Below are positions 43,657-56,405 of a stretch of DNA of 64,000 nt, piece by piece. A program made the translations under genes and the position numbers. The notes beneath the pieces were generated by a model. It was not told the DNA's origin. It saw only the letters and a list, made by a program, of their open reading frames with translations, and did no database searches. Source of the DNA: Zygaena filipendulae. Taxonomy: Eukaryota > Arthropoda > Insecta > Lepidoptera > Zygaenidae. Each line of letters begins with the position of its first letter. Position 1 is the first letter of the stretch. The stretch lies in contig OU015651.1 of the NCBI GenBank assembly GCA_907165275.2, forward strand, positions 13,414,501 through 13,478,500, read 5' to 3'.

Positions 43657-43935
43657 TACATATAAATAAAATTGAAGTTTGTTTGTAATTCCAAATTAAC
43701 AGCTTTTCACTAAATGCATAATTATGCAAGTATATAATATGGTACTTACATAAGAAAATCATTTTTTTTTTAATTTTTATCTGTCTATCTGTCTGTTCGT
43801 TTCGGCGAATTTCTTAAACAACTGGACCATTTTAACGGGACTTTCACTGGCAGATAGATGTTATAGTAGTTAATTAACTTAAGTTCTTGCGGGGATTCCG
43901 AAACTCACGCGGGTGAAACCACGGGGCACAGCTAG
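43657..43935 (+). mobile_element. Helitron-like element, long subfamily, full-length
   Basis: ACATATAAATAAAATTGAAG ... AACAGCTTTTCACTAAATGC ... TCTGTCTATCTGTCTGTTCG ... GACTTTCACTGGCAGATAG ... CGCGGGTGAAACCACGGGGCACAGCTAG|T. ~279 bp. Confidence 0.7.
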
Positions 43936-44689
43936 TAAATAATATAATTTGAAAAATGTTTAACGACGAAGATCGAATAAGGATCAATAAGTTAGAAGAA
44001 TACATAATTATGATTCTGTTGCTTATCTAAAAGTTAGATTGGTAAGTTCTTACCTATATTAATTAACTGGAACTTTTATTGTAAGGTATCACTCTTGCCA
44101 AAGTTCACTTTACGAGTCAAAAGTTTTTTTTATGCCTAAGTGTCTGGCGCCTTCAAGTTTGCGTGAGCATCACTCAGGAGCTAGAGGACCAATTCGACGG
44201 CCGCGGGGAATAAACCAGTAATGTTAAAATTCAAATTTTACAGGAAAATTAAAAACAAAAAACATTTTTCTTTTATAACTTTTTTGAAATAAGTTTAAGG
44301 GGTTAAGCCCCGTTTTTGAGATGAATACTATAACAATATAATAACATAACGAATAATATGGTTCTTATTTGATACCTATTTAAATTATTCATTAAAATTA
44401 AAGTATTAAAAAACCCTATTCTTCGTATCTTTCTTAATTTCAATAGAAAATTCTAGAAAAACTTTACAAAGTGTATTCCAACCTCTAGATACAGAATCTG
44501 GGATAACATGAAGAACCCCGTAATAGCGTTTTACCGGTTTATTCTTTGGGGGCGTCGAATTTCTCATAATATAAAAGACACCAAAGTTTTTGTAGTAAAA
44601 GCGACAGTAGAAAATAAAAAGATTCAGGGTTTTTACTTTGTTACGGTTAGGTGGTACCTATCTGCCTTAATCAAATTTTTTGCCATCCC

Positions 44690-44812
44690 TTCTAATAATA
44701 TTATAAATGCGAAAGTAACTCTATCTGTCTGCTACGCTTTCAGGCTTCAGCGACTCAACCGATCATCATGAAATTTTGCATACACGTTGTCAGGGGTACA
44801 GAGTACCCTATA
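44690..44812 (+). mobile_element. Helitron-like 5' part
   Basis: TCTAATAATATTATAAATGC GAAAGTAAC, CTCAACCGATCATCATGAAA TTTTGCATACACGTTGTCAG GGGTACAGAG, then the copy stops. Confidence 0.6.
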
Positions 44813-45393
44813 CTTTATTCTTCTAATGGTAGTAAACTTTGTCCTGGTATTTATTATTACGAAGTTTCGCGTTATCGTATTTGTGCAGGCTTTTCTGTTC
44901 CGCCATAGTATATGAAAGTATTGAATTACGAGTGACTAAAAGTTTAAGAAGAAAAGAAGTATAAAAAATAAATATTATGTAAAAAGTTATTATATTTTGT
45001 TGAAACTTGTTGTCCTACTCATAAAGTTCAATAACTGATAAAATTGTTTACATAATATTGTTATTACTGATAGTCTTCCTTTACTACTTTTAATATAATT
45101 GCTAATAAACCTATAGTACACAAGGCATTTTAGTCCAACTATAAAAAAAAAGATATATTCAGTCTATGCCCTTTCATTTACTGAATAATAGCTGACACAT
45201 CACACAAGCTTTCTCTATCTTTTTATTTTTACAATATACATATATCGGTCAGATATACCGGAGACAGCAAGGGACGGCCGATTAACCTTATTCGCTAATC
45301 CCTAACTCGAAGGTTTACGTCCTTTGCCATAACGGCACTAACGAATGTCTTTGATCGGAATATCCGCCCTTATTTTATAGGAGTCAAATATCC

Positions 45394-45606
45394 TTACAAA
45401 TCCCTTAAGGCGGCAGATCGGAGCTTTATGATATTGTCAGTACATAAAATGAGAGTTGAGATAGCGTTATCTGTGGAGGGCTTACGTCCATGGATTGTTG
45501 TTTGCTTCACTGGCAATAGTGGCCAAATGAGGCAGTTTGGTAAAAACATATTGAGGCATTTTTTTTTTAATAGGAATCTATAACAACTATTGACACAGTC
45601 AAACAC
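45394..45606 (-). pseudogene. Possible reverse-transcriptase fragment (very weak)
   Basis: Open frame with QTTIHGRKPSTDNAISTLI, which resembles the Q.GF..G.STxDAI..L segment of non-LTR reverse transcriptases (fingers region). Nothing else of a polymerase is visible before or after. Could be chance. Confidence 0.2.
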
Positions 45607-45609
45607 ATT

Positions 45610-47845
45610 TTACAAACCATTATTTTCTTTTCCAAAATTCAAATAGCTTGATAGTGTTGTAAATTTCGAGCACCATTGCTTCCTTGGTAAGCGAAACGAA
45701 TCCTACGCCAAGGTGTCCTGGGTTCTATCTAAATCAGTTAAACGTAAAGGTGATACAAATATTATTATTTTGTTTTCATCCCTAGTAAGAATGCAGTCGT
45801 ACATAATATGTACTTACTAAGAAAAGGATGATACGAGTATAGGTATTTATTTTTTATTAGTTTTTTGTTAACCACAGTATACCTAGAAGTGTGATAATAA
45901 TGCACAGTGTGATAAAGCCCAAGCTGAATCATTAATAATGTCAATCTCAGGGGTTTACGACACAAGATATTTAATAATTTGATAATTAAGTCGGTAAATA
46001 TTTTATAACAGTTTTGATAAATAGAAAAGAAAAATTTCAAATAGATAATTTAATAATTAAATAAGAAAAATTAATAAAAAGGAAAATTTCAAATAGATCT
46101 GAACTTAATTAAACTCGAATGAAATACTCAGTACCCTAATCTTATAACAAACACCACGTTCAAAGGATATGGACAAAGCTTTTGTTTTTTAAGTTAAAAT
46201 ATCCTATTTTTACTGAGAATTCCATCCTAAACCCGTGTCGGTTTCGGATCGAAAATTACCTTTGGCAACGCAATATTTCTTGCTCGAAAAGAGGCAAAGA
46301 AAGTAGTTCGGGGCGAACACAACACCTGCTCTCTAAGGGTGGGTTTATTAAAACGACGTATATATTTTCAGAGCTACCTATAGAAACCAGAAGTGTCGAT
46401 CCTTATTTCCTATGACTCTCCCTCTAAAATCGCAGATATGAGCTAGTTTTTTACGATCGTGGTGTAAAGTATAGAAAGTTTACTAGACAAAATATATACC
46501 GTTGATTTCTAATTAAAATGCGATTTATCTGTATGCTTGATCGAATATTTTAATGTTAAAAGCTGGATACCTTCGAATCACTGTTTGATATTAAATTTAT
46601 TAAGCTTGATTACCTAATTAGTAATTACATAACATGCTAACTATAGTTTTGAAGTATGCAGAACAGTAAAACAACGTAATTATAGCCAGCTTGCCCGTAA
46701 TTTCATCTGTGTAAATTTAACGAAAAAGGTCACTTACCCGTAAATTCACGTTTTTTTTTATTTATCAGTTATTTAGATTTTTTTAGGTTACATATTATGC
46801 GCATCAGTTATCAAAGGTTTGAATAAGTCCCTCGTTGAATCTTACAACATGTATAAAGGAAAATACTGCAGTCATTTTTTTGACATCAATGGATGCCGAG
46901 CGATTTTTTCTTCAATATATTATATTGAAAACCTTTTCAATGACTTTCAATAAAATTAGATAATACTTAATGTTTTTTTGTGAATGTGTTATGCCTATAG
47001 CTTAGATAGTACACTACGTACAAACCAAGCTTCTTTCAAATCCTTCCAGGTGGCTGACCCAAGCGAGTCAGTCATTACAATTTTACTACAGCAAAATCAA
47101 TTTCCATAAAATTTTTATAACTAATTCACTTATTAGCGTTATTATTGTCACCAGAAAACAAAATATACACTTTCTTACACTCTATTGAGCAAGCAAGCAC
47201 TCAAGTAAATTCACAAATTCAATTATCTCCAAAAAGGGGCTCACTTGAAGTGATTAAAAAGGCACTCCCGCGACGTCTCAGCGTAAGACGGATGATGGTA
47301 AGAAATGTTTTGTTTATATACTTTATAGTTATTTTGGGGTACCCTTAAGCTTATAGGAGCTTTAAGAGGCTTTGTTGTTTTTGTGTTATGGTTCCTTTCT
47401 TCTAAGTCTTTTACAGACTATTCGTTTCACCAATCGATAAGACATAAATAATATATACAAGGGATGTTATGGATGCCGATTTTTTCACGTTGCGGATGCG
47501 GATTTTTAAGATCTTATATAGATATAGTTTATGAATAAAGAATTAAAACAATGATAAAGTTATTACTTTATCATTAACGTTTCTATTAATGAAAATTTGT
47601 ATACAGAATAATGCTCCTACTTTTTTAACTTCACTTACTATTTTTTTCATTTGCCGGTCCCGCCAAATTTATTTCACTCACTCTTAGGAAACTTTTTACT
47701 CAACAAATACGTTTTATAACAACGTAACAGTAAACATTATTATTGCAAATTAATGAAAGACAAACATGAATTGTTTACAAACGTGACTTATCTTCCGAAA
47801 AGACGCGTGATGAAAATATGTTGATGAGGTGTTTGTTCAAAACAT
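45610..47845. other. Intergenic, nothing assigned
   Basis: AT-rich; only short frames without protein character (e.g. 46182-46415, 47145-47348). Small AT hairpin at 47550-47575 (AATGATAAAGT / ACTTTATCATT). Confidence 0.4.
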
Positions 47846-47850
47846 TAATG

Positions 47851-48165
47851 GGGATGTGGACTACTTTTGAAAATCGAAATTCTAATTAGTCCGTCAGTTA
47901 GAAAATAAAAAAAAACAATAGACACAATTTTTTTGTTTTTTCAAATACATTAAAATATACAGAGATAAAGCACATCAAAGATTAGGGTGAGGGGGTCGTG
48001 ACGTCACTAACCGCTAAAACCGCCATAAAAACTGTCAGAATAGTGACGTCACGCGAAATATATCGCCATTATTTTTTGATTACGTAAAAAAAGAAAAAAT
48101 ACGTGTCCAATATTTTTTAATAATATACAAACCGGACTAAAAAATAAAAATTAGTCAACATGCCC
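47851..48165 (-). mobile_element. MITE family A, near-intact copy
   Basis: GGGATGTGGACTACTTTTGA ... AATTAGTCAACATGCCC; one ~10-bp internal deletion after GTGACGTCACGCGAAAT. Both TGACGTCA sites kept. Confidence 0.78.
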
Positions 48166-48169
48166 ATTG

Positions 48170-49560
48170 TAGATCGATAGGTAGGTATTAATTACTCTTT
48201 AATATAATATGTTGTATCATAAAAATACGCAGTTTCCAGTTTTATGGTAAAGAAATTGAAAACAAAAAGGTACATCATTATAAGATATTATGTAACAGGT
48301 CACTCATTAAGTTTTGAAGGTAACTATTAAATAAGTCTCTATAGAAAATCTTTTAAAAAACTTTTTTATAAAACAAGCTTTTATTCAAATGCGCTAAAAA
48401 TAATAAACCATGCATTGTCATCCAAACTAAACGTGTATACTAAGTTTCAGCTCAATCGCTTGAAGATGTGCTTCAAAAATATGTTGCAAGATTCCACCCG
48501 TATAAACATAGTTACATACATACATTGCAAGTTAGATAAAGGCTTTTAAAAAAATAGCGTGTCAAGTAACACCATAATTATCACTGGTAAATTCTAGTTA
48601 TAAGAATCAATAATAATTACTGCAAAAAAAAAAACAACTATGTATTTGCAAGGCAGATTCTAATCAATTTCATCAAATAGTTTAGTTTTTGCGTGATGTG
48701 AAATTTTCCTTTTTAATTCCTCTAGTGATGTTAGGCTAGACAAATTACGCTAATCCTAAAAATTATTTTCTTTAAAAATAAAGAAATAAACCATGCATTT
48801 ATTTTAGCATCAAACAAGAAAAACAAACAAAAATTAAACGAGTGCCTAATCTAAACTCATAGGTCATCTTATATGCTCTGCGAAAAGGGACACCAATGGT
48901 TGGCACTGGTTTTTAGTTTAAATACTTAAGGTGGGTCTAAAGGTCTAGTTTTCATACAAACTGCCGTAGCTATATTAAAGGCATTCCGCCTGTTTTTATT
49001 TATTAGACTTCATTTAATAAAATACTACTACTTGTTACGATAACGCACAGCCCAAAATCTTTGCATATAGTGAAGAAATAACATAATTACAATCATTTCA
49101 AAATGAATTAAATTTCGGTCGAACCTTTGCTTGTGTGAGAGAACGAATACACTATAAGTGTACGAAAATGGCGGCCCGGTCTATAAACAGCTGTAGTTTG
49201 GCTGTAGACTGACAAGTCCCCCGAATGCAGTAGTTTGTAGTGAATTCCAAAAAGATCACAAGGTGGCGCGGCGTTGAGCCGTGAGTTTTGACAATTTTAC
49301 CTAACAAGATAATTTAGAATTGTATTTGAAAATATACCTATTACTGATGTAGTAGGTAGTAGGTACCTATTAGTAGCCGAAGCGAATACAAATAACTTGT
49401 GGAAAGTTGGAAAAGACGTTTTGGTTCTGAGGTATAACTTACGGGTACAAGTATTTTTACATTTTTGTGTTGAATAAATTCTTGCTATCTCTTTCTTGTT
49501 TTCACGATGAGTAAAAGAGAGAGACCATATTTTCGAAAGGTTGTAACTCACCACGGCCCG
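48170..49560. other. Intergenic, nothing assigned
   Basis: No recognised gene. GAAAATGGCGGCCCGG near 49165 and AAGGTGGCGCGGCGTTGAG near 49260 are GC-richer patches of unknown origin. Confidence 0.35.
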
Positions 49561-49680
49561 GGGTGATAAAATTCAGCGTTTATCTCCAAATTCTCCGATG
49601 CAATGAAAAGAATATTTTTATTGTGTCTTATGTGACCACGTGATGCAATTTTTTCATACCTTCAATTTTTTTTTTGTAAA

Positions 49681-50783
49681 GCTTATATCTCGGAACTACA
49701 AGTTACAGACCCATCGTGTTGGTACTCAAACTTCATGTTTTCGTGATATCTATGTGATCACGTGATCAAATATTCGATAGGCTATATCTCGGAAACTACA
49801 AGTTACAGACCAATCGTGTTGGTACTCAAACTTCATGTTTTCGTGATATCTATGTGATCACGTGATCAAATATTCGATAGGCTATATCTCGGAAACTACA
49901 AGTTACAGACCAATCGTGTTGGTACTCAAACTTTATGTTTTCGTGATATCTATGTGATCACGTGATCAAATATTCGATAGGCTATATCTCGGAAACTACA
50001 GGTTACAGACCCATCGTGTTGGTACTCAAACTTCATGTTTTCGTCATATCTATGTGATCACGTGATTAAATATTCGATAGGCTATATCTCGGAAACTACA
50101 AGTTACAGACCCATCGTGTTGGTACTCAAACTTCATGTTTTCGTCATATCTATGTGATCAGGTGGTCAAATTTTCGATAGCCAATATCTCGGAAACTACA
50201 AGTTACAGACCCATCGTGTTGGTACTCAAACTTCATGTTTTCGTGATATCTATGTGATCACGTGGTCAAATTTTCGATAGCCAATATCTCGGAAACTACA
50301 AGTTACAGACCCATCGTGTTGGTACTCAAACTTCATGTTTTCGTGATATCTATGTGATCACGTGGTCAAATTTTCGATAGCCAATATCTCGGAAACTACA
50401 AGTTACAGACCCATCGTGTTGGTACTCAAACTTCATGTTTTCGTCATATCTATGTGATCACGTGGTCAAATTTTTGATAGCCAATATCTCGGAAACTACA
50501 AGTTACAGACCCATCGTGTTGGTACTCAAACTTCATGTTTTCGTGATATCTATGTGATCACGTGGTCAAATTTTCGATAGCCAATATCTCGGAAACTACA
50601 AGTTACAGACCCATCGTGTTGGTACTTAAACTTCATGTTTTCGTCATATCTATGTGATCACGTGGTCAAATTTTCGATAGCCAATATCTCGGAAACTACA
50701 AGTTACAGACCCATCGTGTTGGTACTCAAACTTCATGTTTTCGTGATATCTATGTGATCACGTGGTCAAATTTTCGATAGCCG
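49681..50783 (+). repeat. 100-bp satellite, 11 tandem units
   Basis: TCG(T)(G/C)ATATCTATGTGATCA recurs at 49741 and every 100 bp to 50741, with no drift in unit length. Each unit: TATGTGATCACGTG(A/G)TCA, TTCGATAG, ATATCTCGGAAACTACAAG, CATCGTGTTGGTACTCAAAC. Early units have the palindrome TGATCACGTGATCA and later ones CACGTGGTCA, showing two sub-blocks. It runs straight into a Helitron 3' end. Confidence 0.95.
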
Positions 50784-50869
50784 ATTCTGAGTTGGATGAA
50801 ATTTTGCATGCACGGAATTCCCGCGGGAACTCCAAAATTACCGCGGGTGAAACCGCGGGGCACAGCTAG
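50784..50869 (+). mobile_element. Helitron-like 3' end carrying the 100-bp satellite
   Basis: GATTCTGAGTTGGATGAAAT TTTGCATGCACG, GAATTCCCGCGGGAACTCC, ACCGCGGGTGAAACCGCGGG GCACAGCTAG|T. The satellite directly upstream replaces the usual 5' part; no TC 5' end was found with confidence. Confidence 0.6.
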
Positions 50870-51034
50870 TGTTAAATATTTTTACCAAAATAAAAGAAGA
50901 GTAACCAACTAAAAAAAAAGTTTAAAATAATTTTAAGTCGTTTTCACAGATAGATTAAGCTTAGCCTGGAGCTACATATGTATATATAGGCTTTTTTTCA
51001 TTGAAATCGGATGTCGGAAAAAAAGTTGTTGTAT

Positions 51035-51074
51035 AAAAACCTTTCGCGCGGGTGAAACCGCGGGGCACAGCTAG
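51035..51074 (+). mobile_element. Helitron-like 3' end only
   Basis: GCGCGGGTGAAACCGCGGGG CACAGCTAG|T, 205 bp after the previous identical end. Confidence 0.6.
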
Positions 51075-51914
51075 TCTTAAATATTGTTGTTCTATACCCT
51101 AGAATTTTTTTTCATTACAGTTTAAAATCCTAGAAAGAACGAAAAATAAATCGTTTATAAATAAGTGTGTATAAATAAGTTTGACAAAATAGTTACAAAA
51201 AGTGGAATCAAATTCTAAGGTTTGAACACAAGATTTTCACGATTCATAGTTTACAAAAAGAGACGCATTACATCACAGCGCCACCGAGACTCTTGTTGAA
51301 ATGGCCAAATTACGAATCTTATTCGTCTAGTATTAATCGATTTGCATGTGTGTGTGACTACGTTTCGGCCGGTTATTCGATATTTTCGTGTAGTTAAAGG
51401 ATAATAATGCGCGTAAAGCCATATAAAAATTTTAAATCAAAGATGTATTAAACACTCATCCTCTCGCACCCATCATCAAAATCTATTTTTTAACCTTGTG
51501 ATTCTCTGTAAATTGAGAAAACTCTTTTATGGCGCCGTCCGCGGCCTCTATCGGAAGGGAGCTGCGTCATATGGTAGAGCGCACCCTTAATTACGTATAA
51601 TATATAGACTTCATTGTATACATATGGATTTCATTATACATATTACATATGTATGATATATACTCATGGCGAGAAGCGGTATTTTTTGTATCAGATTGTG
51701 TTTCCCATCTACTTCCACCTTCATCTGCGTCTTTTTGGATTAAACGCAAGGAATGTTATATGATTGATTGAAGGAAGCTTTGGTAAATAACAAGGAGAGA
51801 GGAATGCAAACGAATGTGGATTACCTCAGAGGCTGTCAATTAGACTGACGGATGGGTGTAGAATTTATTGTAGAACCATCATCAATTATACGTGAACACA
51901 AAATATATTATTTA

Positions 51915-51940
51915 CTAGCTGTGCCCCGCGGTTTTGTAGT
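51915..51940 (-). mobile_element. Helitron-like 3' end stub
   Basis: A|CTAGCTGTGCCCCGCGGTTT T then unrelated DNA: a 22-bp remnant. Confidence 0.5.
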
Positions 51941-52136
51941 AGGTATACTACCTGTATGTCAATAATATAGATATTTAGTTTTTTTGTAAAAAAAGAAGTG
52001 ATTGACAAATAAAGGATTTTGATGATTTTTCTTAATAGTCAAAAAAGATGAAAAAGATTTTTATTTAAAATTATTATGATACGTATAAAATATATATTTC
52101 AAAGAGTCTAATTGGTATAATAAATTGTGGTCTATT

Positions 52137-52356
52137 AGTGGCCACAGTTTCCCCCTCGGTAATTTCGGAGTACCCGCGGGAATTCCGGGATAAAAGTACC
52201 CTATGTGTTAATCTGATGTATAAGCTATATTGTTGTAAAGTTTCATTTAAATCCATCCAGTAATTTTTGCGTGAAAGAGTAACTAACATCCATCCATCCA
52301 TCCATCCATCCAGCCATACATACTTACAAACTTTCGCGTTTATAATATTAGTAGGA
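52137..52356 (-). mobile_element. Helitron-like element with (CATC)n inside
   Basis: CGGTAATTTCGGAGTACCCG CGGGAATTCCGGGATAAAAG, a CATCCATC run (52287-52311), then TTATAATATTAGTAGGA|T. The CTAG end is altered. Confidence 0.65.
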
Positions 52357-52509
52357 TGTAAGGATGTAGGGACTCAAAGATGTATAAACATTGAAAGTAT
52401 CAATGTTTTCTCATTCCGATACAGAGCGTTGTCGAGGGAATCACAGAATCGACGATATCATTTTTCTGTTACGATGCGTTCAGTAAATTCTACAGGGCAA
52501 ATAAATTAA

Positions 52510-54410
52510 CTATAGAGAGGACATGAGGCGGGGCAGGCGCGCCACCGTTGCAAAGGAAGTTAGAGCAAATGCTCTAACTTGCCCAGAAATTCTTTTGCTA
52601 CCATCCCAAGTTTATTTACCACAATATTTCCAAAACTGAATTTTGAAAACAGCGACTCAGTAAAAACATAACCATATAGCGTTTAATACATTTCTTTACG
52701 TTAATGAATGTTTTAGTGCGTGATAAATACATAAATAGTTTTGTGTGCGAAAATCACCCGGCGACACTGGTTTTCATGTTTTGTTTTCATACTAAACTAA
52801 GTTGATGTCCCTTCTATCTGTTATTTTCTGTTCTGTGGTAAATTCCTACTAAATTGGTTGATTTTCAGCTACTTTGATGCTACGATAACTTTAAGTAACA
52901 AGGCGATAAACAAGTTTTTGTAAACAAAGTTCAAATCTGATTTGATTCTGATTCGAATCATATCTTTATTTATTTTTAACACGGTGCCTTTATATTTTTA
53001 TTGAAGACTTATGATAGATTGCTAGATGGTGCTATAAAACATAAGTTAGAAACTAGTGTGATTATAAACTCCTTTTTTTTCTATATCGTTTTAATTTATT
53101 GGTGTCTGAAATCCAGCTTCAAATATTGCAGTTTAAATGTTAAACTCTAGATAAGATATGTCGTACCAGTTCGAGTTTTTGTTATGTGTAATTATCATAG
53201 AAATTTCCCTTTTTTACCACTTATAGCATATTGATTTCTACAGTACCATTCACAAATCTTAATTCGCCTTCGAACGTGGTTCACAACGATACGGCAGTGT
53301 TCAATATTGAAAAAAGCAATATAAATTCTAATACAACAATACGTAACGATCGACCCATGTAATACGCAATAACGTTGGATTGTTGTTCAACGAATACAAA
53401 TAATCGTTGATTGGCTCGCAAAAGTTATTCTTGCAATGTACCTACTCTTTCTTCCACACATCTACGTTGAGGTCGTCAACGGAAAAGCCTAACACAACTT
53501 TTCTTAGGTGACCCATTTCAAATTAAATAATAATATTCTTTGAAACTATAAATAAATGACGCTTAACCCAGAAACATGTAAATACGTACAATTAGGTGAC
53601 CTATTAATATTGCTAAAAGCAATCTTTTCATAGAACCTAGGGTAGAGAAAGATAGGAAAGACTAAAGATAATATTATGTAGAATGTAGGTACGGCATTTA
53701 ATTAGATGAACTTAATTAAATTTAAAAACGCATATGCACGCATCATCGAAAAAGTAATGCATGCACAAGTAAAACTCGTTATGTAGTGGATCAAGTTATA
53801 ACGAAGGCATTTTTCATTAAATTACAACGATGAATTCCCAAAGGAATTTAAAATTCACGAAACTCAAACAGAGGACTCCAGCGCATCATGTGAAAAATAG
53901 TTTACCAGTGGGTAGGTACGTCAAAAATATATCATCTCTGAAATCACATCAGGAATCAGTAACTCATTTCACCTGTCTGTGCAATCACAAGGAAGGTTTT
54001 AGCCTCGTGCCTCACTAAAATGTATTCCCGGGGCAGGTTTTTGGGGTTGAGTGCTTTAGAGGTCTTAGAGACGTCGCTATCGGATCTCTCCAAGTAAAAG
54101 GTACAGCATAAATAATTTGTTTACAAAAGTAAATACCTTCAAGACCTTTTCCTGCTGCGTAAATATTCACATACGACTTGGTACGTCCGTAAATGTAACG
54201 ATTGGTGAAAGAGGCATCAAAGAGGCATCCGAGCGTGAGTGGCTTGTGATATTTGTCATATAAAGTGCCGGGTTATACTCGGGTTGAACTCGACGCTTGC
54301 TTGTTTTATAGTTCTTACTAAGTTGTTTTATAAAGCGACTGCGTCGAGTTTTACTTCGTATACTTCACATCGGTTGAACTGTGTTAAAACTGTAGACATA
54401 GTTTAGATTA
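52510..54410. other. Intergenic, nothing assigned
   Basis: Short inverted repeat AGTTAGAGCA/TGCTCTAACT at 52559-52580 after a GC patch GGCGGGGCAGGCGCGCC. Otherwise AT-rich with no recognisable gene or element. Confidence 0.4.
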
Positions 54411-54415
54411 AATTA

Positions 54416-54560
54416 ATGAATGAAAAACACTTTATTGAGAACCGCAATCAGTAAAATGAGAAAAAAACTTATAAAACAGAACGTAAAGTGACTTCAAAGG
54501 AAGCCTTATCACTATAAAGCGATCTCTTCCAGGCTACCAGGTGGAGTAGTTATAACAGTC
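54416..54560 (-). mobile_element. Retroelement 3' UTR tail (LINE-like)
   Basis: Minus strand: CCTGGAAGAGATCGCTTTAT AGTGATAAGGC, ... CTCAATAAAGTGTTTTTCAT TCATT. From memory, GGAAGAGATCGCT...GATAAGGC is common in lepidopteran non-LTR 3' UTRs. No coding attached. Confidence 0.5.
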
Positions 54561-55178
54561 AAGTCCACAAAATTGTCGTGTCACAACCCCATCTACGGAA
54601 TAAAACTTTCAGGTAGTTTACAGTAGTTTTTGAACTCTTTTAGGCACTATAGAAAAAAAAATGTTGAGTTAAGCTTAACATAACATGTAATATACTACCT
54701 ACATATATAATTACCATTCGAGAGTTTTCCACTAGATGACTTAATTAGTTTAGTTGTTAACAGACGGCGGTTTCAGAGTAAAAGTATCCTAACGTGTGTG
54801 CAAATTTTCACGATGATCGGTTAAGTCGTTAAGGAGTGAAAGTGTAACAAACAAATAAATAAAGTCACATTCACATTTACAATAAAAAAGATTTTACTTA
54901 ATTCTCTTTTCAAGGCTTTTAATAGTTAAAGTGCTTTAGATATTTTGATGTTTAATTTAAGTCGTGCTACTGTTTGGTTAACGATATGTGGGTCCCTACG
55001 AAATTGTCCGCAATGGGAGTGAAGTGTCCCTGAGTTCTATGATACAAGTTCAGTTAGTTTAGAACCCAGGTGACCAACTCATTGCTGTACCGCCTCTGTG
55101 ATGCTACAATGTGGTGTTCACATTATGGTGTATTATGATCTAGGTAGGCATAGGTTAAGAACAATTAATTATATATTA

Positions 55179-55406
55179 CTAGCTGTTCCCCGCGGTTTTA
55201 CCCGCGGTAAGTTAGGAGTTTCAGCGGGAATTCCAGGATAAAAATAATAATAATAATAAAGTATCCTATGTCCTTCTCTGTACCCCTGACAACGTGTACG
55301 CAAAATTTCATGACGATCGGTTGAGCCGTTAAGGCGTGAAAGCGTAACATACAGACAGACAGACCGACAGACAGAGTTACTTTCGCATTTATAATATTAG
55401 TAGGGA
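55179..55406 (-). mobile_element. Helitron-like element, full-length, with (AAT)n
   Basis: A|CTAGCTGTTCCCCGCGGTTT ... ATAATAATAATAATAAAGTA ... GACGATCGGTTGAGCCGTTA AGGCG, (ACAG)n ... ATAATATTAGTAGGGA|T. Confidence 0.75.
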
Positions 55407-55986
55407 TTTAATCGAATAAACACATTTTTCATTTTTCACTTATTTAGTAAGTTAGTTATTTCTGCTTTTTTTCCCCCATGGCAATAATAAAGAACATAAT
55501 ATTATGAGAGAATTTATTACGCCCTATCAATGTTTACAAATGATAACCTAATGTGCATTGAAATACTTTTAAACGGACTTAATTACTCTAATTTTGAATA
55601 TTAAATGTAGAGCTTAATATGAATTTCAGGAAATGATGTTAATGAATGTAACACGAGCGCTTATTACTCGTTAGTATCGGCTGAAAATACTCGCTGATGA
55701 TCTATATAGAATTGATAATTATTTGCTGATATTAATAAATAATTATGAATTTGCAATTATCATTTGAGTAAAATGGGTTTTCCGATAAGAGCACCTGAAC
55801 TTTGGCTAATAGATATTTCACACATACCACATTAAATAGGAAAGTATGAGTAGTTATGAGTACTGTACCGCAAAATATGTAACTTTGTGAAGAGACAAAT
55901 CTGTTAATGTAGAGCAAGTGCGATCCACCTACCTACCTGATCTACCGGACAAGGTAAAGAGTGCCCGAGTCAGTCTTATATATAAA

Positions 55987-56167
55987 CTAGCTGTCCCCCA
56001 CGATTTCATCCGCGGTAATTTCGGAGTTCCCACGGGAATTTCGGGATAAAAACTATTTTAAGTTGGACCATATTATAAATGGTTGCAAAATTTTATCAAA
56101 ATCCGTTCAGTAGTTTCGGAGTCCATCGCGGACAAACAACGTGACACGTGATTTATATATACTAAGA
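55987..56167 (-). mobile_element. Helitron-like element, TCTTAATATATA subfamily
   Basis: A|CTAGCTGTCCCCCACGATT ... GACAAACAACGTGACACGTG ... TATATACTAAGA|T. Slightly shorter than 3655-3885. Confidence 0.7.
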
Positions 56168-56264
56168 TTAACTAAATATCCCGGGATAAAGGTAGGTATA
56201 TACCTAATTTACCTACTATACCTACTTTACCTACTACCTACCTACTGCACCCCATCGATAGAAC

Positions 56265-56346
56265 GTGTATGCAAAATTTCATGAGCTAAGCCGTGGAAAG
56301 GTAACAAATAGACTGAGTCACGATACTTTCGCTTTTATAATATACG
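56265..56346 (-). mobile_element. Helitron-like 5' fragment
   Basis: AACGTGTATGCAAAATTTCA TGAGCTAAGCCGTGGAAAG ... CTTTCGCTTTTATAATAT. Confidence 0.45.
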
Positions 56347-56405
56347 CTTGAATGAAACAATTTTTAAGAAATAAATATCTTTTGTGAGACATAAATAACT
56401 ATAAA

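Noticed and set aside
49681..50783. CRISPR-like regular array
   Set aside because: Units are continuous 100-bp tandem repeats without unique spacers, in a eukaryotic genome.
53830..54018. 62-codon plus-strand frame with Lys-rich N-terminus
   Set aside because: No motif, no promoter, splice or poly(A) support.
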